Shown here: positions 1 to 9,170 of the stretch, piece after piece | Layout of the letters: each line of letters begins with the position of its first letter | How positions within the stretch are numbered: position 1 is the first letter of the stretch | Origin: Ideonella oryzae | GTDB lineage: Bacteria; Pseudomonadota; Gammaproteobacteria; Burkholderiales; Burkholderiaceae_C | Reading direction: 5' to 3' | Length of the DNA: 64,000 nt | Assembly (NCBI RefSeq): GCF_024055665.1 | Contig: NZ_JAMXMC010000004.1 | Coordinates: forward strand, 124,001 to 188,000 | Notes under the pieces: generated by a model | Told to the model about the DNA's origin: nothing | Databases searched by the model: none | What the model saw: the letters and a program-made list of their open reading frames with translations, nothing else | Position numbers and translations under genes: made by a program

Positions 1-311
1 TGGTGATCAGCGGGGCCGCGGAATGGGTCGACCGCGGAACGGAGCAAACCGTGCACGCCTTGCGCCTGCAACTGCGGCAGGCTTTCTCAGGCCGCCTGCC
101 GGCCTGGGAGGACGGAAAGGTCTCGGTGCTGACCGTAAGGACAGAGAAGCGAGCCACCTTCGCCTGCACGCCCGGCTTGCGCCGTCCGTCGGGCCAGCCG
201 CTGCCCGGCTTGGCCGTCGCGGGCGACTATGTGGCCGGCCCCTTCCCGGCCACGCTGGAAGGCGCGGTGCGCAGCGGACGCCTGGCCATCGAAGGGCTGC
301 TGCAAGCTTGA
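1..311 (+). CDS. hpnE: Hydroxysqualene dehydroxylase HpnE, C-terminal part (partial)
   Basis: The gene enters from outside the window; only about 102 C-terminal residues are visible. The segment AGDYVAGPFPATLEGAVRSG near the end is the C-terminal FAD-binding signature of phytoene-desaturase/squalene-associated amine oxidoreductases, and the stretch beginning ISGAAEWVDRG fits HpnE. HpnE removes the hydroxyl group from hydroxysqualene to give squalene for hopanoid synthesis, so hpnC/hpnD would be expected to the left. A generic phytoene-desaturase-like flavoprotein is the main alternative. The reading frame uses codons starting at position 3. Confidence 0.75.
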   Translation, partial: VISGAAEWVDRGTEQTVHALRLQLRQAFSGRLPAWEDGKVSVLTVRTEKRATFACTPGLRRPSGQPLPGLAVAGDYVAGPFPATLEGAVRSGRLAIEGLLQA

Positions 312-401
312 CGGGGCACGATTCTTTTTGCTGCAGCGCAACAGTGGCGCCGATTGATCATTTCGCCATATAAAATTCGTACCTCTCTTGGTCGGATTGC
401 C

Positions 402-1190
402 ATGCAAAAGAAAGACCCGCAGACCCCGAGCATCCAGGTTCTCTCCCGTGCGTTCGCCTTGCTCGACGTGCTGGCGTCACAACAGGACCCCGTGCCGCTG
501 AAGGACCTCAGCGAACGCACCGGCTTGCACCCGTCCACCGCCCACCGCATCCTCAATGACCTGGCCGCTGGGCGGCTGGTGGATCGCCCCGAAGCGGGCA
601 CCTACCGCCTGGGCATGCGCCTGCTGGAACTGGGCAACCTGGTCAAGGCCCGGCTGGATGTGCGCGAAGCCGCCATCGGCCCGATGCGCGAACTCAACCG
701 CTTCACCAACCAACCCGTGAACCTGTCGGTGCGCCAGGGCGACGAAATCGTCTACATCGAGCGCACCTACAGCGAGCGCTCGGGCATGCAGGTGGTGCGG
801 GCCGTGGGTGGCCGGGCACCGCTGCACCTCACCTCCGTGGGCAAGCTCTTCCTGGCCTACGAGGAACCTCAGCGGGTGCGCAGCTACGCCACCCGTACCG
901 GCCTGAGCGGCCACACCCGCAACAGCCTGACCTCCCTGCCCGCCCTGGAGCGGGAGTTGAGTCAGGTGCGCCGCCTGGCCGTGGCGCGGGACGACGAAGA
1001 ACTGGAACTCGGCGTGCGCTGCATGGCTGCCGGCATCTTTGACGACCAGGGCAAGCTGGTGGCCGGCTTGTCCATCTCCGCCCCCAGCGACCGCCTGGAG
1101 GAGTCCTGGATGGACCGGGTCAAGGCCACGGCGGCGCAAATCTCCTCGGCCCTGGGTTACCGAGGCCCGGCCACCCCAGCCACCGCCTGA
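402..1190 (+). CDS. IclR-family transcriptional regulator
   Basis: 262 aa. A winged helix-turn-helix fills about residues 10-65 (helix-turn-helix near 33-54, LSERTGLHPSTAHRILNDL). An IclR effector domain follows from about residue 80, with typical strings such as GKLFLAY and GIFDDQGKLVAGLSISAPSDR. The ATG at 402 is chosen because the product then starts just before the DNA-binding domain; an in-frame TTG at 354 would add 16 residues of poor character. An AT-rich TATAAA (369-374) lies 27 bases upstream and may be the -10 box, but no clear -35 is seen. The effector is unknown. The gene ends in a strong shared terminator and stands alone, so the target cannot be inferred. Confidence 0.85.
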   Translation: MQKKDPQTPSIQVLSRAFALLDVLASQQDPVPLKDLSERTGLHPSTAHRILNDLAAGRLVDRPEAGTYRLGMRLLELGNLVKARLDVREAAIGPMRELNRFTNQPVNLSVRQGDEIVYIERTYSERSGMQVVRAVGGRAPLHLTSVGKLFLAYEEPQRVRSYATRTGLSGHTRNSLTSLPALERELSQVRRLAVARDDEELELGVRCMAAGIFDDQGKLVAGLSISAPSDRLEESWMDRVKATAAQISSALGYRGPATPATA

Positions 1191-1200
1191 GGCAGCTACC

Positions 1201-1249
1201 GTCCCCTGAAACAAAAAGGCAGCCCGATGGGCTGCCTTTTTTTGGGGAC
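1201..1249. terminator. Bidirectional Rho-independent terminator (iclR-type gene / pbpG)
   Basis: The arms GGCAGCCC and GGGCTGCC around a GAT loop are flanked by an A-run (1213-1217) and a T-run (1237-1243), so it works on both strands. An outer GTCCCC/GGGGAC pair (1201-1206, 1244-1249) extends it. It sits between two convergent genes. Confidence 0.9.
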
Positions 1250-1262
1250 CAGAGCGTGCTGC

Positions 1263-2435
1263 TCAGCTCGTCGGCTTGAGCTTGCTGTCCAGCGTGCCGA
1301 TCGGCGTGGGCGAGGTCGTGGCAGAAGTGGTCGGGTGATTGCTCAACAGCCACTTGCGGATGCGCTCGGCATCGGCGATGCGGGAATACTTGCCGGCAGA
1401 ATCCAGCAACACCATGATCAGCTTGCGTCCAGCCAGCTTGGTCTGCATGACCAAGCATTGACCCGCTTCGGTGATGTAGCCAGTCTTCTGCACGCCGATG
1501 TCCCAATCCGGGCTCCTCACCAGCCGGTTGGTGGTGTGGTACTGCAGTTGGCGGGACCCCACCTCGACCTGGTACTCCGGCGAAGTGGACAGCTCACGGA
1601 TCAGTGACACCTGGGAAGCGGCCTTCACCAGCACGGCCAGGTCTTGTGCGCTGGACTGGTTCTGGCTGGACAGGCCGGTGGGCTCCACATAACGGGTGTC
1701 ATGCATGCCCAGCTGCCGCGCCTTGGCATTCATCGCCGCCACAAAAGACGAAATGCCACCGGGGTAGGCATGCCCCAAGGCGCTGGCCGCGCGATTTTCC
1801 GAGGACATCAGTGCCAGGTGCAGCATCTCGCCGCGGGTCAGCTTGGTGCCCACGCGCAGACGCGAGGAGCTCATCTTCTCGGTGTCGACGTCATCCTGCG
1901 AGATGGTGATCGTCTCGTCCATCGGCAGATGCGCCTCGGTCACCACCATGGCCGTCATCAGCTTGGTGATGGAGGCGATGGGCAGCACAGCCTGGGAGTT
2001 CTTGTTCAGCAGGACCTCGTTGGTGTCCTGGTCCAGCACATAGGCCACGCTGCTGCGCAGCGCCAGCGGATCCTCGGTGTGGTGAAGACCGTACATCTCG
2101 CCAAAGGACCGGACTCCAGGACTGAAGGAGGCGGGCTCCACCGGCTTGCGCACGCTGGCCACAGCCTTGGTGGCCCGGGTCGCTTTCTGGGAAGAGGCCG
2201 AGGCGGTGCGCGTGCGAGGTTTGCTGCTGGCCGCCGCCGACTTGGACTTGGCGGAGGATGCCGCCGCAGAAGCCTTCTTGCCCTTGGCGGTCGAGGCTTT
2301 GCTGGTCGATGCGGCCTTGGCCGAGGTGCTCGCCTTGCGGCTCGAAGCATCCTTGGCATCACCGGCCCAAACCTGGGTTGCAGTCACCGAAGCCAGCAAA
2401 CAGCAGGCCGCCAACCAAGCCGTGCGAAATTTCAT
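1263..2435 (-). CDS. pbpG: D-alanyl-D-alanine endopeptidase, PBP7 type (peptidase S11)
   Basis: 390 aa. A signal peptide (about residues 1-25) is followed by an unusual Ala/Ser/Lys/Thr-rich linker (about 28-95), then a peptidase S11 domain. The three active-site motifs are present: SITK (residues 155-158, nucleophile Ser and Lys), an SEN triad within SSENRAAS, and KTG within QKTGYITEAG. It should cleave or trim D-Ala-containing cross-links of periplasmic peptidoglycan. The ATG at 2435 is preferred over 2441 because GAGGA directly abuts the 2441 ATG but lies 6 bases from the 2435 ATG. A promoter-like element with an overlapping inverted repeat lies upstream (2517-2553). The linker could bind peptidoglycan or teichoic-like polymers, but that is inference. 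PbpG rather than DacA is chosen from overall resemblance; dacA-like is possible. Confidence 0.85.
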   Translation of the reverse strand: MKFRTAWLAACCLLASVTATQVWAGDAKDASSRKASTSAKAASTSKASTAKGKKASAAASSAKSKSAAASSKPRTRTASASSQKATRATKAVASVRKPVEPASFSPGVRSFGEMYGLHHTEDPLALRSSVAYVLDQDTNEVLLNKNSQAVLPIASITKLMTAMVVTEAHLPMDETITISQDDVDTEKMSSSRLRVGTKLTRGEMLHLALMSSENRAASALGHAYPGGISSFVAAMNAKARQLGMHDTRYVEPTGLSSQNQSSAQDLAVLVKAASQVSLIRELSTSPEYQVEVGSRQLQYHTTNRLVRSPDWDIGVQKTGYITEAGQCLVMQTKLAGRKLIMVLLDSAGKYSRIADAERIRKWLLSNHPTTSATTSPTPIGTLDSKLKPTS

Positions 2436-2516
2436 CTTCATTCCTCGCGTCGCCTCTCGCGATCCAACGTCCTCAACGGTGCGCAACCCGCACAAGCATG
2501 ACCAAAGTCATCTTCA

Positions 2517-2553
2517 CGGGAGAATTATCCTCCCGAAGAAGCCGGCGGCGCAA
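2517..2553 (-). promoter_or_regulatory. Candidate pbpG promoter with overlapping inverted repeat
   Basis: On the minus strand, TTGCGC (2553-2548) and GATAAT (2529-2524) are separated by 18 bases. A perfect inverted repeat CGGGAG-N7-CTCCCG (2517-2535) straddles the -10 box and the predicted start, the position of a repressor operator. Its outer CTTC/GAAG flanks extend the symmetry. Confidence 0.4.
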
Positions 2554-2555
2554 TG

Positions 2556-2587
2556 AAAAAGACATGCAAGACACGTACTTGCACGTC
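2556..2587 (-). terminator. Rho-independent terminator of leuA
   Basis: On the minus strand a 10-bp stem (GACGTGCAAG paired with CTTGCATGTC, one G-T wobble) around a 7-base loop is followed by TTTTT. It lies 23 bases past the leuA stop and separates leuA from pbpG. Confidence 0.8.
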
Positions 2588-2609
2588 CTTTTTCAAGTGC
2601 GAACGCCGA

Positions 2610-4151
2610 TCAGCCCTGTGCGGGAACACGCTCGACGCCGGCGCGCAGCTTGCTCAACGCGGACAGGTACGCCTTGGCTGACGCCACGACGATATCCGGG
2701 TCGGAGCCGACGCCGTTGACGATGCGACCGCCCAACTGCAGACGGAATGTCACCTCGCCCTGCGATTCTGTGCTGCCCGAGGTGATGGCATTGACGGAAT
2801 AGAGCACCATCTCCGCACCACTTTGGACCTTGGATTCGATGGCCTTGAGGGTGGCGTCCACCGGGCCGTTGCCATCGCTCTCGACCACCACCTCTTCGCC
2901 CCCGACCATAAGCACGACACGTGCCTGAGGACGCTCGCCGGTTTCGGAGTGCTGGGACAGCGAAACGAAACGGTAGTGGTCCGACTCGGCGGCCCGGGCG
3001 CTGTCGCCCACGAGGGCGATGATGTCCTCGTCGAAGATCTCGCTCTTGCGATCAGCCAGGTCCTTGAAGCGGGCGAACGCGGCGTTCAGATCGGCTTCCG
3101 AGGCGACGTCCACCCCCAGCTCCTGCAAGCGCTGCTTGAAGGCGTTGCGGCCCGAGAGCTTGCCCAGCACCAGCTTGTTGGCCGCCCAGCCCACGTCCTC
3201 GGCACGCATGATCTCGTAGGTGTCGCGCGCCTTGAGCACGCCGTCCTGGTGGATACCGGACGCGTGGGCAAACGCATTGGCCCCGACCACGGCCTTGTTG
3301 GGCTGAACCACGAAACCGGTGGTCTGGCTGACCAGGCGGGAGGCCGGCACGATCTGCGTCGTGTCGATGTCCACCTCGAGGCCAAAGTAGTCGCGGCGGG
3401 TCTTGACCGCCATGACCACCTCCTCCAGCGAGCAATTGCCCGCGCGCTCACCCAGGCCGTTGATGGTGCACTCGACCTGACGGGCGCCACCGATCTTCAC
3501 ACCGGCCAGCGAATTGGCGACCGCCATGCCCAGGTCGTTGTGGCAGTGCACCGACCAGATGGCCTTGTCGGAATTGGGCACCTTCTCGCGCAGCTGTCGG
3601 ATGAAGTTGCCGTACAGCTCGGGGATGGCGTAGCCCACGGTGTCGGGGATGTTGATGGTGGTGGCGCCTTCGGCAATCACCACCTCCACCACACGGGCCA
3701 GAAAATCCAGGTCCGAGCGATAGCCGTCCTCGGCCGAAAACTCGATGTCGCCACACAGGTTGCGGGCGAAGCGCACCGACAGCCGGGCCTGCTCCAGCAC
3801 CTCTTCGGGCGACATCCGCAGCTTCTTTTCCATGTGCAGCGGGCTGGTGGCGATGAAGGTGTGGATGCGGCTGCGAGCAGCACCGGCCAGCGCCTCGGCG
3901 GCCCGGCTGATGTCGCGGTCGTTGGCGCGGGCCAGCGAGCAGACGGTGGACTCCTTGATCTGGCCGGCGATCGCGCGCACGGCCTCGAAGTCGCCATTGG
4001 AAGCGGCCGCGAAGCCCGCCTCGATCACATCCACGCGCAGGCGCTCCAGGTGGCGGGCGATGCGCACCTTCTCCTCGCGCGTCATCGAAGCCCCGGGAGA
4101 CTGCTCACCGTCGCGCAAGGTGGTGTCGAAAATGATGAGCTTGTCGGTCAT
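2610..4151 (-). CDS. leuA: 2-isopropylmalate synthase
   Basis: 513 aa, the usual length for the bacterial long form. It condenses 2-ketoisovalerate and acetyl-CoA, the first committed step of leucine synthesis. The catalytic TIM barrel (about 1-280) shows [14 protein letters not shown] (8-21, divalent-metal Asp9) and HCHNDLG with metal ligands His202/His204. The C-terminal 120 residues match the LeuA regulatory domain that binds leucine. AGGAGATT sits upstream of the ATG. Between the leader peptide (4336-4404) and leuA lies an attenuator terminator, so expression is probably controlled by leucyl-tRNA charging as well as by allostery. It follows pssA on the same strand but probably has its own promoter. 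Confidence 0.96.
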   Translation of the reverse strand: MTDKLIIFDTTLRDGEQSPGASMTREEKVRIARHLERLRVDVIEAGFAAASNGDFEAVRAIAGQIKESTVCSLARANDRDISRAAEALAGAARSRIHTFIATSPLHMEKKLRMSPEEVLEQARLSVRFARNLCGDIEFSAEDGYRSDLDFLARVVEVVIAEGATTINIPDTVGYAIPELYGNFIRQLREKVPNSDKAIWSVHCHNDLGMAVANSLAGVKIGGARQVECTINGLGERAGNCSLEEVVMAVKTRRDYFGLEVDIDTTQIVPASRLVSQTTGFVVQPNKAVVGANAFAHASGIHQDGVLKARDTYEIMRAEDVGWAANKLVLGKLSGRNAFKQRLQELGVDVASEADLNAAFARFKDLADRKSEIFDEDIIALVGDSARAAESDHYRFVSLSQHSETGERPQARVVLMVGGEEVVVESDGNGPVDATLKAIESKVQSGAEMVLYSVNAITSGSTESQGEVTFRLQLGGRIVNGVGSDPDIVVASAKAYLSALSKLRAGVERVPAQG

Positions 4152-4257
4152 GCGGGAATCTCCTGGAACGCGGCGGCGGCCTGGACGGCTGCGCGGGGGA
4201 AGCGACGGTCAAAGGTCATGGACATCTCCGGTGAGGATGCACGCAGCCGGAGGACAA

Positions 4258-4293
4258 AGAAAAACGGCCCGCTGCGATGCGCTGGCGGGCCGT
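4258..4293 (-). terminator. leuA attenuator terminator
   Basis: On the minus strand ACGGCCCGC (4293-4285) pairs with GCGGGCCGT (4272-4264) and is followed by a T-run (4263-4258), more than 100 bases before the leuA start. Its 5' arm repeats a segment inside the leader peptide (GGCCCGC at 4387-4381). Both can pair with GCGGGC (4348-4343), which gives the mutually exclusive 1:2, 2:3 and 3:4 stems of a transcription attenuator. Confidence 0.8.
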
Positions 4294-4335
4294 GATCCGA
4301 AAAACAGTTCGGTGAACTTCGATGGACGTGTTCGA

Positions 4336-4404
4336 TCAGCGTGCCCGCAGACTGGCTAGGGGCAGCGATAGCAGCAGAGCGCGGGCCATCACGATCGAGT
4401 TCAT
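4336..4404 (-). CDS. leuL: leuA leader peptide (attenuator)
   Basis: 22 codons: MNSIVMARALLLSLPLASLRAR. Six of 22 residues are Leu, five of them within seven residues (10-16), and two use CTA, a rare codon in so GC-rich a genome. A ribosome stalled there for lack of leucyl-tRNA would cover segment 1 (4387-4381), freeing segment 2 (4348-4343) to pair with segment 3 (4291-4285) and prevent the terminator at 4258-4293. No Shine-Dalgarno precedes the ATG. Instead TATACT lies six bases upstream, so the transcript probably starts at or next to the A of the start codon. The role follows the known leu attenuators of enteric bacteria; the sequence pattern is seen directly. Confidence 0.8.
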   Translation of the reverse strand: MNSIVMARALLLSLPLASLRAR

Positions 4405-4410
4405 GGTTTG

Positions 4411-4416
4411 AGTATA
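4411..4416 (-). promoter_or_regulatory. -10 box of the leuL-leuA transcript
   Basis: TATACT on the minus strand, six bases upstream of the leader-peptide ATG and overlapping the very end of the pssA region. No good -35 is found 16-18 bases upstream, so the promoter may need an activator or be weak. Confidence 0.45.
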
Positions 4417-4421
4417 GCGCC

Positions 4422-5267
4422 TCAGTGCAGGCCGCGCTCGTCGGGTTCGTCCTTGGAGGTGGAGATCACGCTCACCGGCTTGCCCTTCAGGCGCTTGTAG
4501 CCGTAGACCACATAGCCCGAGACCCCATACACACAGAACAGGCCGAACAGCACGATGGGCGGGTGGATGGTGATCACCGCGAAACCCAGCGCGATCAGCA
4601 CGATCACAATGAAGGGCACGCTGCGCTTGAGGCTGATGTCCTTGAAGCTGTAGAAGGGCACGTTGGTGACCATGGTCAGCCCGGCGTAGAGCGCGAAAGC
4701 GAAGGCCGTCCAGGTCAGGGCCGGCGAGCCCACCACGTCCTTGACGCCGTGGTCGTCGACCACCCAGATGAAACCGACCAGCATGGCCGCCGCGGCCGGG
4801 CTGGGCATGCCCTGGAAGAAGCGCTTGTCGACAATGCCGATGTTGGTGTTGAAACGGGCCAGACGCAGGGCCGCGCAAGCGCAGTAGACGAAGGCCGCGA
4901 TCCAGCCCGCCTTGCCCAGCCCCTTCAAGGCCCACTCGTAGACGATCAGCGCCGGGGCTGCGCCGAAGCAGACCATGTCGGACAGGCTGTCCATCTGCTC
5001 GCCAAAGGCGCTCTGAGTGTTGGTCATGCGCGCCACGCGGCCATCCAGGCTGTCGAGCACCGCGGCGCAGAAGATGCCCACGGCGGCCATGTCGAAGCGG
5101 GCGTTCATGGCCATCACGACGGCATAGAAGCCGCCGAAGAGCGCGCCCAGGGTGAAGAGATTCGGGAGGATGTAGATGCCACGACGCCGACGGCGCGGCG
5201 GCATGTCGTCCAGGTCCTGGTCATCATCGTCCAGGGCGTCCGGAACGTTCGGGGTCAAGTCGGTCAT
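4422..5267 (-). CDS. pssA: CDP-diacylglycerol-serine O-phosphatidyltransferase
   Basis: 281 aa integral membrane enzyme. The CDP-alcohol phosphatidyltransferase signature DG-x2-AR-x8-G-x3-D-x3-D is complete at residues 75-97 (DGRVARMTNTQSAFGEQMDS and following). It makes phosphatidylserine, the precursor of phosphatidylethanolamine. An acidic, then Arg-rich N-terminus (residues about 14-29) precedes the first membrane segment, and about seven further hydrophobic segments follow. The ATG at 5267 is chosen because the product then begins with a short cytosolic tail; it lacks a Shine-Dalgarno (CTCCTT precedes it). It lies between ilvC and leuA, as in other Burkholderiales, though the psd gene often found here is absent. 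Confidence 0.92.
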   Translation of the reverse strand: MTDLTPNVPDALDDDDQDLDDMPPRRRRRGIYILPNLFTLGALFGGFYAVVMAMNARFDMAAVGIFCAAVLDSLDGRVARMTNTQSAFGEQMDSLSDMVCFGAAPALIVYEWALKGLGKAGWIAAFVYCACAALRLARFNTNIGIVDKRFFQGMPSPAAAAMLVGFIWVVDDHGVKDVVGSPALTWTAFAFALYAGLTMVTNVPFYSFKDISLKRSVPFIVIVLIALGFAVITIHPPIVLFGLFCVYGVSGYVVYGYKRLKGKPVSVISTSKDEPDERGLH

Positions 5268-5317
5268 AAGGAGAAAGGATAACTCAGCACCCGGCCCCGG
5301 CACGGCCAGAAACGACA

Positions 5318-5341
5318 CGGGCCGCCCGAAGGCGGCCCGCT
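5318..5341 (-). terminator. Stable UUCG-loop hairpin after ilvC
   Basis: On the minus strand CGGGCCGCC-TTCG-GGCGGCCCG (5339-5318) forms a 9-bp stem with a UUCG tetraloop 39 bases past the ilvC stop. Only a broken T-run follows, so it may be a weak terminator or an mRNA-stabilising end between ilvC and pssA. Confidence 0.5.
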
Positions 5342-5377
5342 TTTCCGGGGGCGGTGACCCAGGGTCACCGTCAGCGA

Positions 5378-6418
<1,041 letters not shown>

Positions 6419-6453
6419 TCAGGTCAGATAGCGGGATGGAGCGATCGCGGGGA

Positions 6454-6945
6454 TCAGACGCGCAGGATGCGCTCGCCGCGACCGATCCCGCTGGAGCCGG
6501 TGCGCACGGTTTCGAGGATGGCGGTGCGGTCGATCGCCTCGATGAAGGCGTCGAGCTTGCCGGCATCCCCGGTCAGTTCAATGGTGTAGCTCTTCTCGGT
6601 CACGTCGATGATGCGGCCACGGAAGATGTCGGCCATGCGCTTCATCTCCTCGCGTTCCTTGCCCACGGCACGGACCTTGATCAGCATGAGCTCGCGCTCG
6701 GTGTAGTGGCCTTCGGTCAGGTCCACGACCTTGACCACGTCCACCAGGCGGTTCAGGTGCTTGGTGATCTGCTCGATCACCTCGTCGGAACCGGTGGTGA
6801 CCACCGTCATGCGCGACAGCGACGGGTCTTCCGTCGGCGCCACGGTGAGGCTCTCGATGTTGTAGCCGCGGGCAGAAAACAGCGCCACCACGCGGGACAG
6901 GGCACCGGGCTCGTTCTCGAGCAACACGGCGATGATGTGTTTCAT
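6454..6945 (-). CDS. ilvH: Acetolactate synthase small (regulatory) subunit
   Basis: 163 aa, the same length as E. coli IlvH. An N-terminal ACT domain (about 4-75, starting HIIAVLLENEPGALSRV) binds valine for feedback control, and a C-terminal ACT-like domain follows. The start at 6945 is chosen over the ATG at 6951 because AGGAG lies seven bases before it and the family begins MKHII. It pairs with the large subunit encoded upstream. The 162-base gap to ilvB is longer than usual, and I see no structure of note in it. Confidence 0.95.
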   Translation of the reverse strand: MKHIIAVLLENEPGALSRVVALFSARGYNIESLTVAPTEDPSLSRMTVVTTGSDEVIEQITKHLNRLVDVVKVVDLTEGHYTERELMLIKVRAVGKEREEMKRMADIFRGRIIDVTEKSYTIELTGDAGKLDAFIEAIDRTAILETVRTGSSGIGRGERILRV

Positions 6946-7107
6946 GTGCATTCTCCTGGCGCGCTCTTCAGGACGGTGGCGGTAACCATCGCCCCTTGGC
7001 CACGCCTCTTGGCACGGTTGGGGAAGTTCAGCCTTGGCTGGAAGAGCAATGGCTTCCGGCGCGACCCGTGGCACGGTAATGCCACCGACCCGCCAGGACC
7101 ATCGACC

Positions 7108-8913
7108 TCACAGATCCTCGGCGCCGAGCAGCATCTCCGACAGACCCTTGCCCGCCCTGACCATGGGCCAGACGTTCTCGGTCGGGTCGGTGCGCACGTC
7201 CAGGAAGACGGTGCGGTCCTTCAGACGCATCATTTCCTTGAGGGCCGGCTCGATCTCCGAAGGCTTCTCGATCTTGATGCCCACGTGGCCATAGGCCTCG
7301 GCCAGCTTCACGAAATCCGGCAGTGCATCCATGTAGCTGCTGGAGTAGCGACCTTCGTAATCCAGCTCCTGCCACTGCCGCACCATGCCCAGGTAGCGGT
7401 TGTTGAGCGCAATGATCTTCACCGGCGTCTTGTACTGCTGGCAGGTCGAAAGCTCCTGGATGCACATCTGGATGGAGCCTTCGCCGGTGATGCAGAACAC
7501 ATCCGACTGCGGCTTGGCCAGCTTGATGCCCATCGCATACGGCAGGCCCACCCCCATCGTGCCTAGGCCGCCGGAGTTGATCCAGCGGCGCGGCTCGTCG
7601 AAGCGGTAGTACTGGGCCGCCCACATCTGGTGCTGGCCCACGTCCGAGGTGATGTAGGTGTCGGTGCCCCGGGTCATCTCCCACAGGGCCTCGACGACCT
7701 GCTGCGGCTTGATGACGTCCGGGCTGGTCCGGTAGGCCAGGCACTCGCGACGGCGCCACTCGTTGATCTGGCTCCACCACTGGGAGATCACCGCGGTGTC
7801 GGGCTTTTGCTGGGCTTCCTTGATCTGGGCGATCAACTCCTGCAGCACGTCCTTCACGTCGCCGACGATGGGGATATCCACCTTCACCCGCTTGGAGATC
7901 GACGAGGGGTCGATGTCGATGTGGATGATCTTGCGCTCCACCGAAGCGAAGTGCTTGGGGTTGCCGATCACCCGGTCGTCGAAGCGCGCGCCCACCGCCA
8001 GCAGCACATCGCAGTTCTGCATGGTCATGTTGGCTTCGTAGGTGCCATGCATGCCAGGCATGCCCAGGAACTTCGGATCGGAAGCGGGCGTGGCGCCCAG
8101 GCCCATCAACGTGTTGGTGACGGGGAAGCCCAGCATGTCGCAGAGCTGGCGCAGTTCGGCCGAAGCCTCGCCCAGGATCACGCCGCCACCCGAATAGATG
8201 TACGGACGCTTGGCGTTCAGCAGCAACTGGACTGCCTTGCGGATCTGCCCTCCATGCCCCTTCTTGACGGGGTTGTAGGAACGCATTTCCACATGGTCGG
8301 GATAGTGGAAGGTCGTGGTCTTGAGCGACACATCCTTGGGAATGTCCACCACCACCGGGCCGGGGCGGCCGGTACGTGCGATGTGGAAGGCCTTCTTCAG
8401 CGTCACTGCCAGATCACGCACATCCTTCACCAGAAAGTTGTGCTTGACCACCGGGCGGGTGATGCCGACCGTGTCGCATTCCTGGAAGGCATCCAGGCCG
8501 ATGGCCGCCGTGGGCACCTGGCCGGTGATGATCACCAGCGGGATGGAGTCCATGTAGGCGGTGGCGATGCCGGTCACGGCATTGGTCACGCCAGGGCCGG
8601 AAGTCACCAGAGCCACACCAACATCGCCCGTGGCGCGGGCATAGCCATCGGCGGCGTGGACGGCAGCCTGCTCATGACGGACCAGCACGTGCTGGATGCT
8701 GTCCTGCTGGTACAGCGCATCGTAGATGTACAGGACCGAGCCACCGGGGTAACCCCAGATGTGCCTGACACCCTCGGCCTGCAGGCAGCGCACGAGGATC
8801 TGGGAGCCGTTGAGCTCCTTGGGGGAGGAAGAAGACGTGGAGGAAGCGTTCGGAGAGGTGGCGCGCCCTTCAGAAGGGGCAGCCCGCTTGACGTCCGCGG
8901 CAGACATGTTCAT
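7108..8913 (-). CDS. ilvB: Acetolactate synthase catalytic (large) subunit
   Basis: 601 aa ThDP- and FAD-dependent enzyme forming acetolactate or acetohydroxybutyrate from pyruvate. Glu81 in VRHEQAAVHAADGYA is the ThDP-activating residue. The central FAD-binding domain runs about 220-370. The ThDP-binding segment starts with GEGSIQM (477) and ends ALNN about 26 residues later; Glu replaces the usual Asp of GDG, a change I believe is common in betaproteobacterial enzymes. A Ser/Ala-rich N-terminal extension (2-33) precedes the first domain. A GAGG site precedes the ATG. The 257-base divergent spacer to the sigma-factor gene has -10-like CATAAT elements in both directions but no clear leader peptide or attenuator. 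Confidence 0.96.
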   Translation of the reverse strand: MNMSAADVKRAAPSEGRATSPNASSTSSSSPKELNGSQILVRCLQAEGVRHIWGYPGGSVLYIYDALYQQDSIQHVLVRHEQAAVHAADGYARATGDVGVALVTSGPGVTNAVTGIATAYMDSIPLVIITGQVPTAAIGLDAFQECDTVGITRPVVKHNFLVKDVRDLAVTLKKAFHIARTGRPGPVVVDIPKDVSLKTTTFHYPDHVEMRSYNPVKKGHGGQIRKAVQLLLNAKRPYIYSGGGVILGEASAELRQLCDMLGFPVTNTLMGLGATPASDPKFLGMPGMHGTYEANMTMQNCDVLLAVGARFDDRVIGNPKHFASVERKIIHIDIDPSSISKRVKVDIPIVGDVKDVLQELIAQIKEAQQKPDTAVISQWWSQINEWRRRECLAYRTSPDVIKPQQVVEALWEMTRGTDTYITSDVGQHQMWAAQYYRFDEPRRWINSGGLGTMGVGLPYAMGIKLAKPQSDVFCITGEGSIQMCIQELSTCQQYKTPVKIIALNNRYLGMVRQWQELDYEGRYSSSYMDALPDFVKLAEAYGHVGIKIEKPSEIEPALKEMMRLKDRTVFLDVRTDPTENVWPMVRAGKGLSEMLLGAEDL

Positions 8914-9170
8914 TTTCGAACCTCTGTGAATTTCTCTGACGAAAAACCTTCGGTGCCCCTCCCCGCGCCCTCATGAGGCGGGATCGGAACCTGCGCGATC
9001 AACAACTGCCGACACCCGCTGTCGGGGCGGCCTGAGGACCCATTCGCAATAGTGCGAGGTCGCATTATGGCATCAACCCGAATCGGTTCTGGAGCGCAGC
9101 ACGCCGCCAATGACATAATCCGCGGTTCTCAGTCCGGTCTACCTGCCTTCAGGCCGGAGAGGTCCCCATC

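Noticed and set aside
477-504. GEG in place of GDG in acetolactate synthase (residues 477-479 of IlvB), considered as loss of ThDP binding
   Set aside because: Glu can serve the same metal role, the rest of the ThDP segment is intact, and I believe the change is common in betaproteobacterial enzymes. (Positions given are residues of the protein encoded at 7108-8913.)
9009-9025. CCGACA-N5-TGTCGG hairpin in the ilvB leader, considered as an attenuator
   Set aside because: The stem is short and no T-run follows on the minus strand.
8910-9066. 51-codon frame upstream of ilvB ending at its start codon (ATGA), considered as a leader peptide
   Set aside because: It has no run of Val, Leu or Ile codons, and no terminator with alternative pairing follows it.
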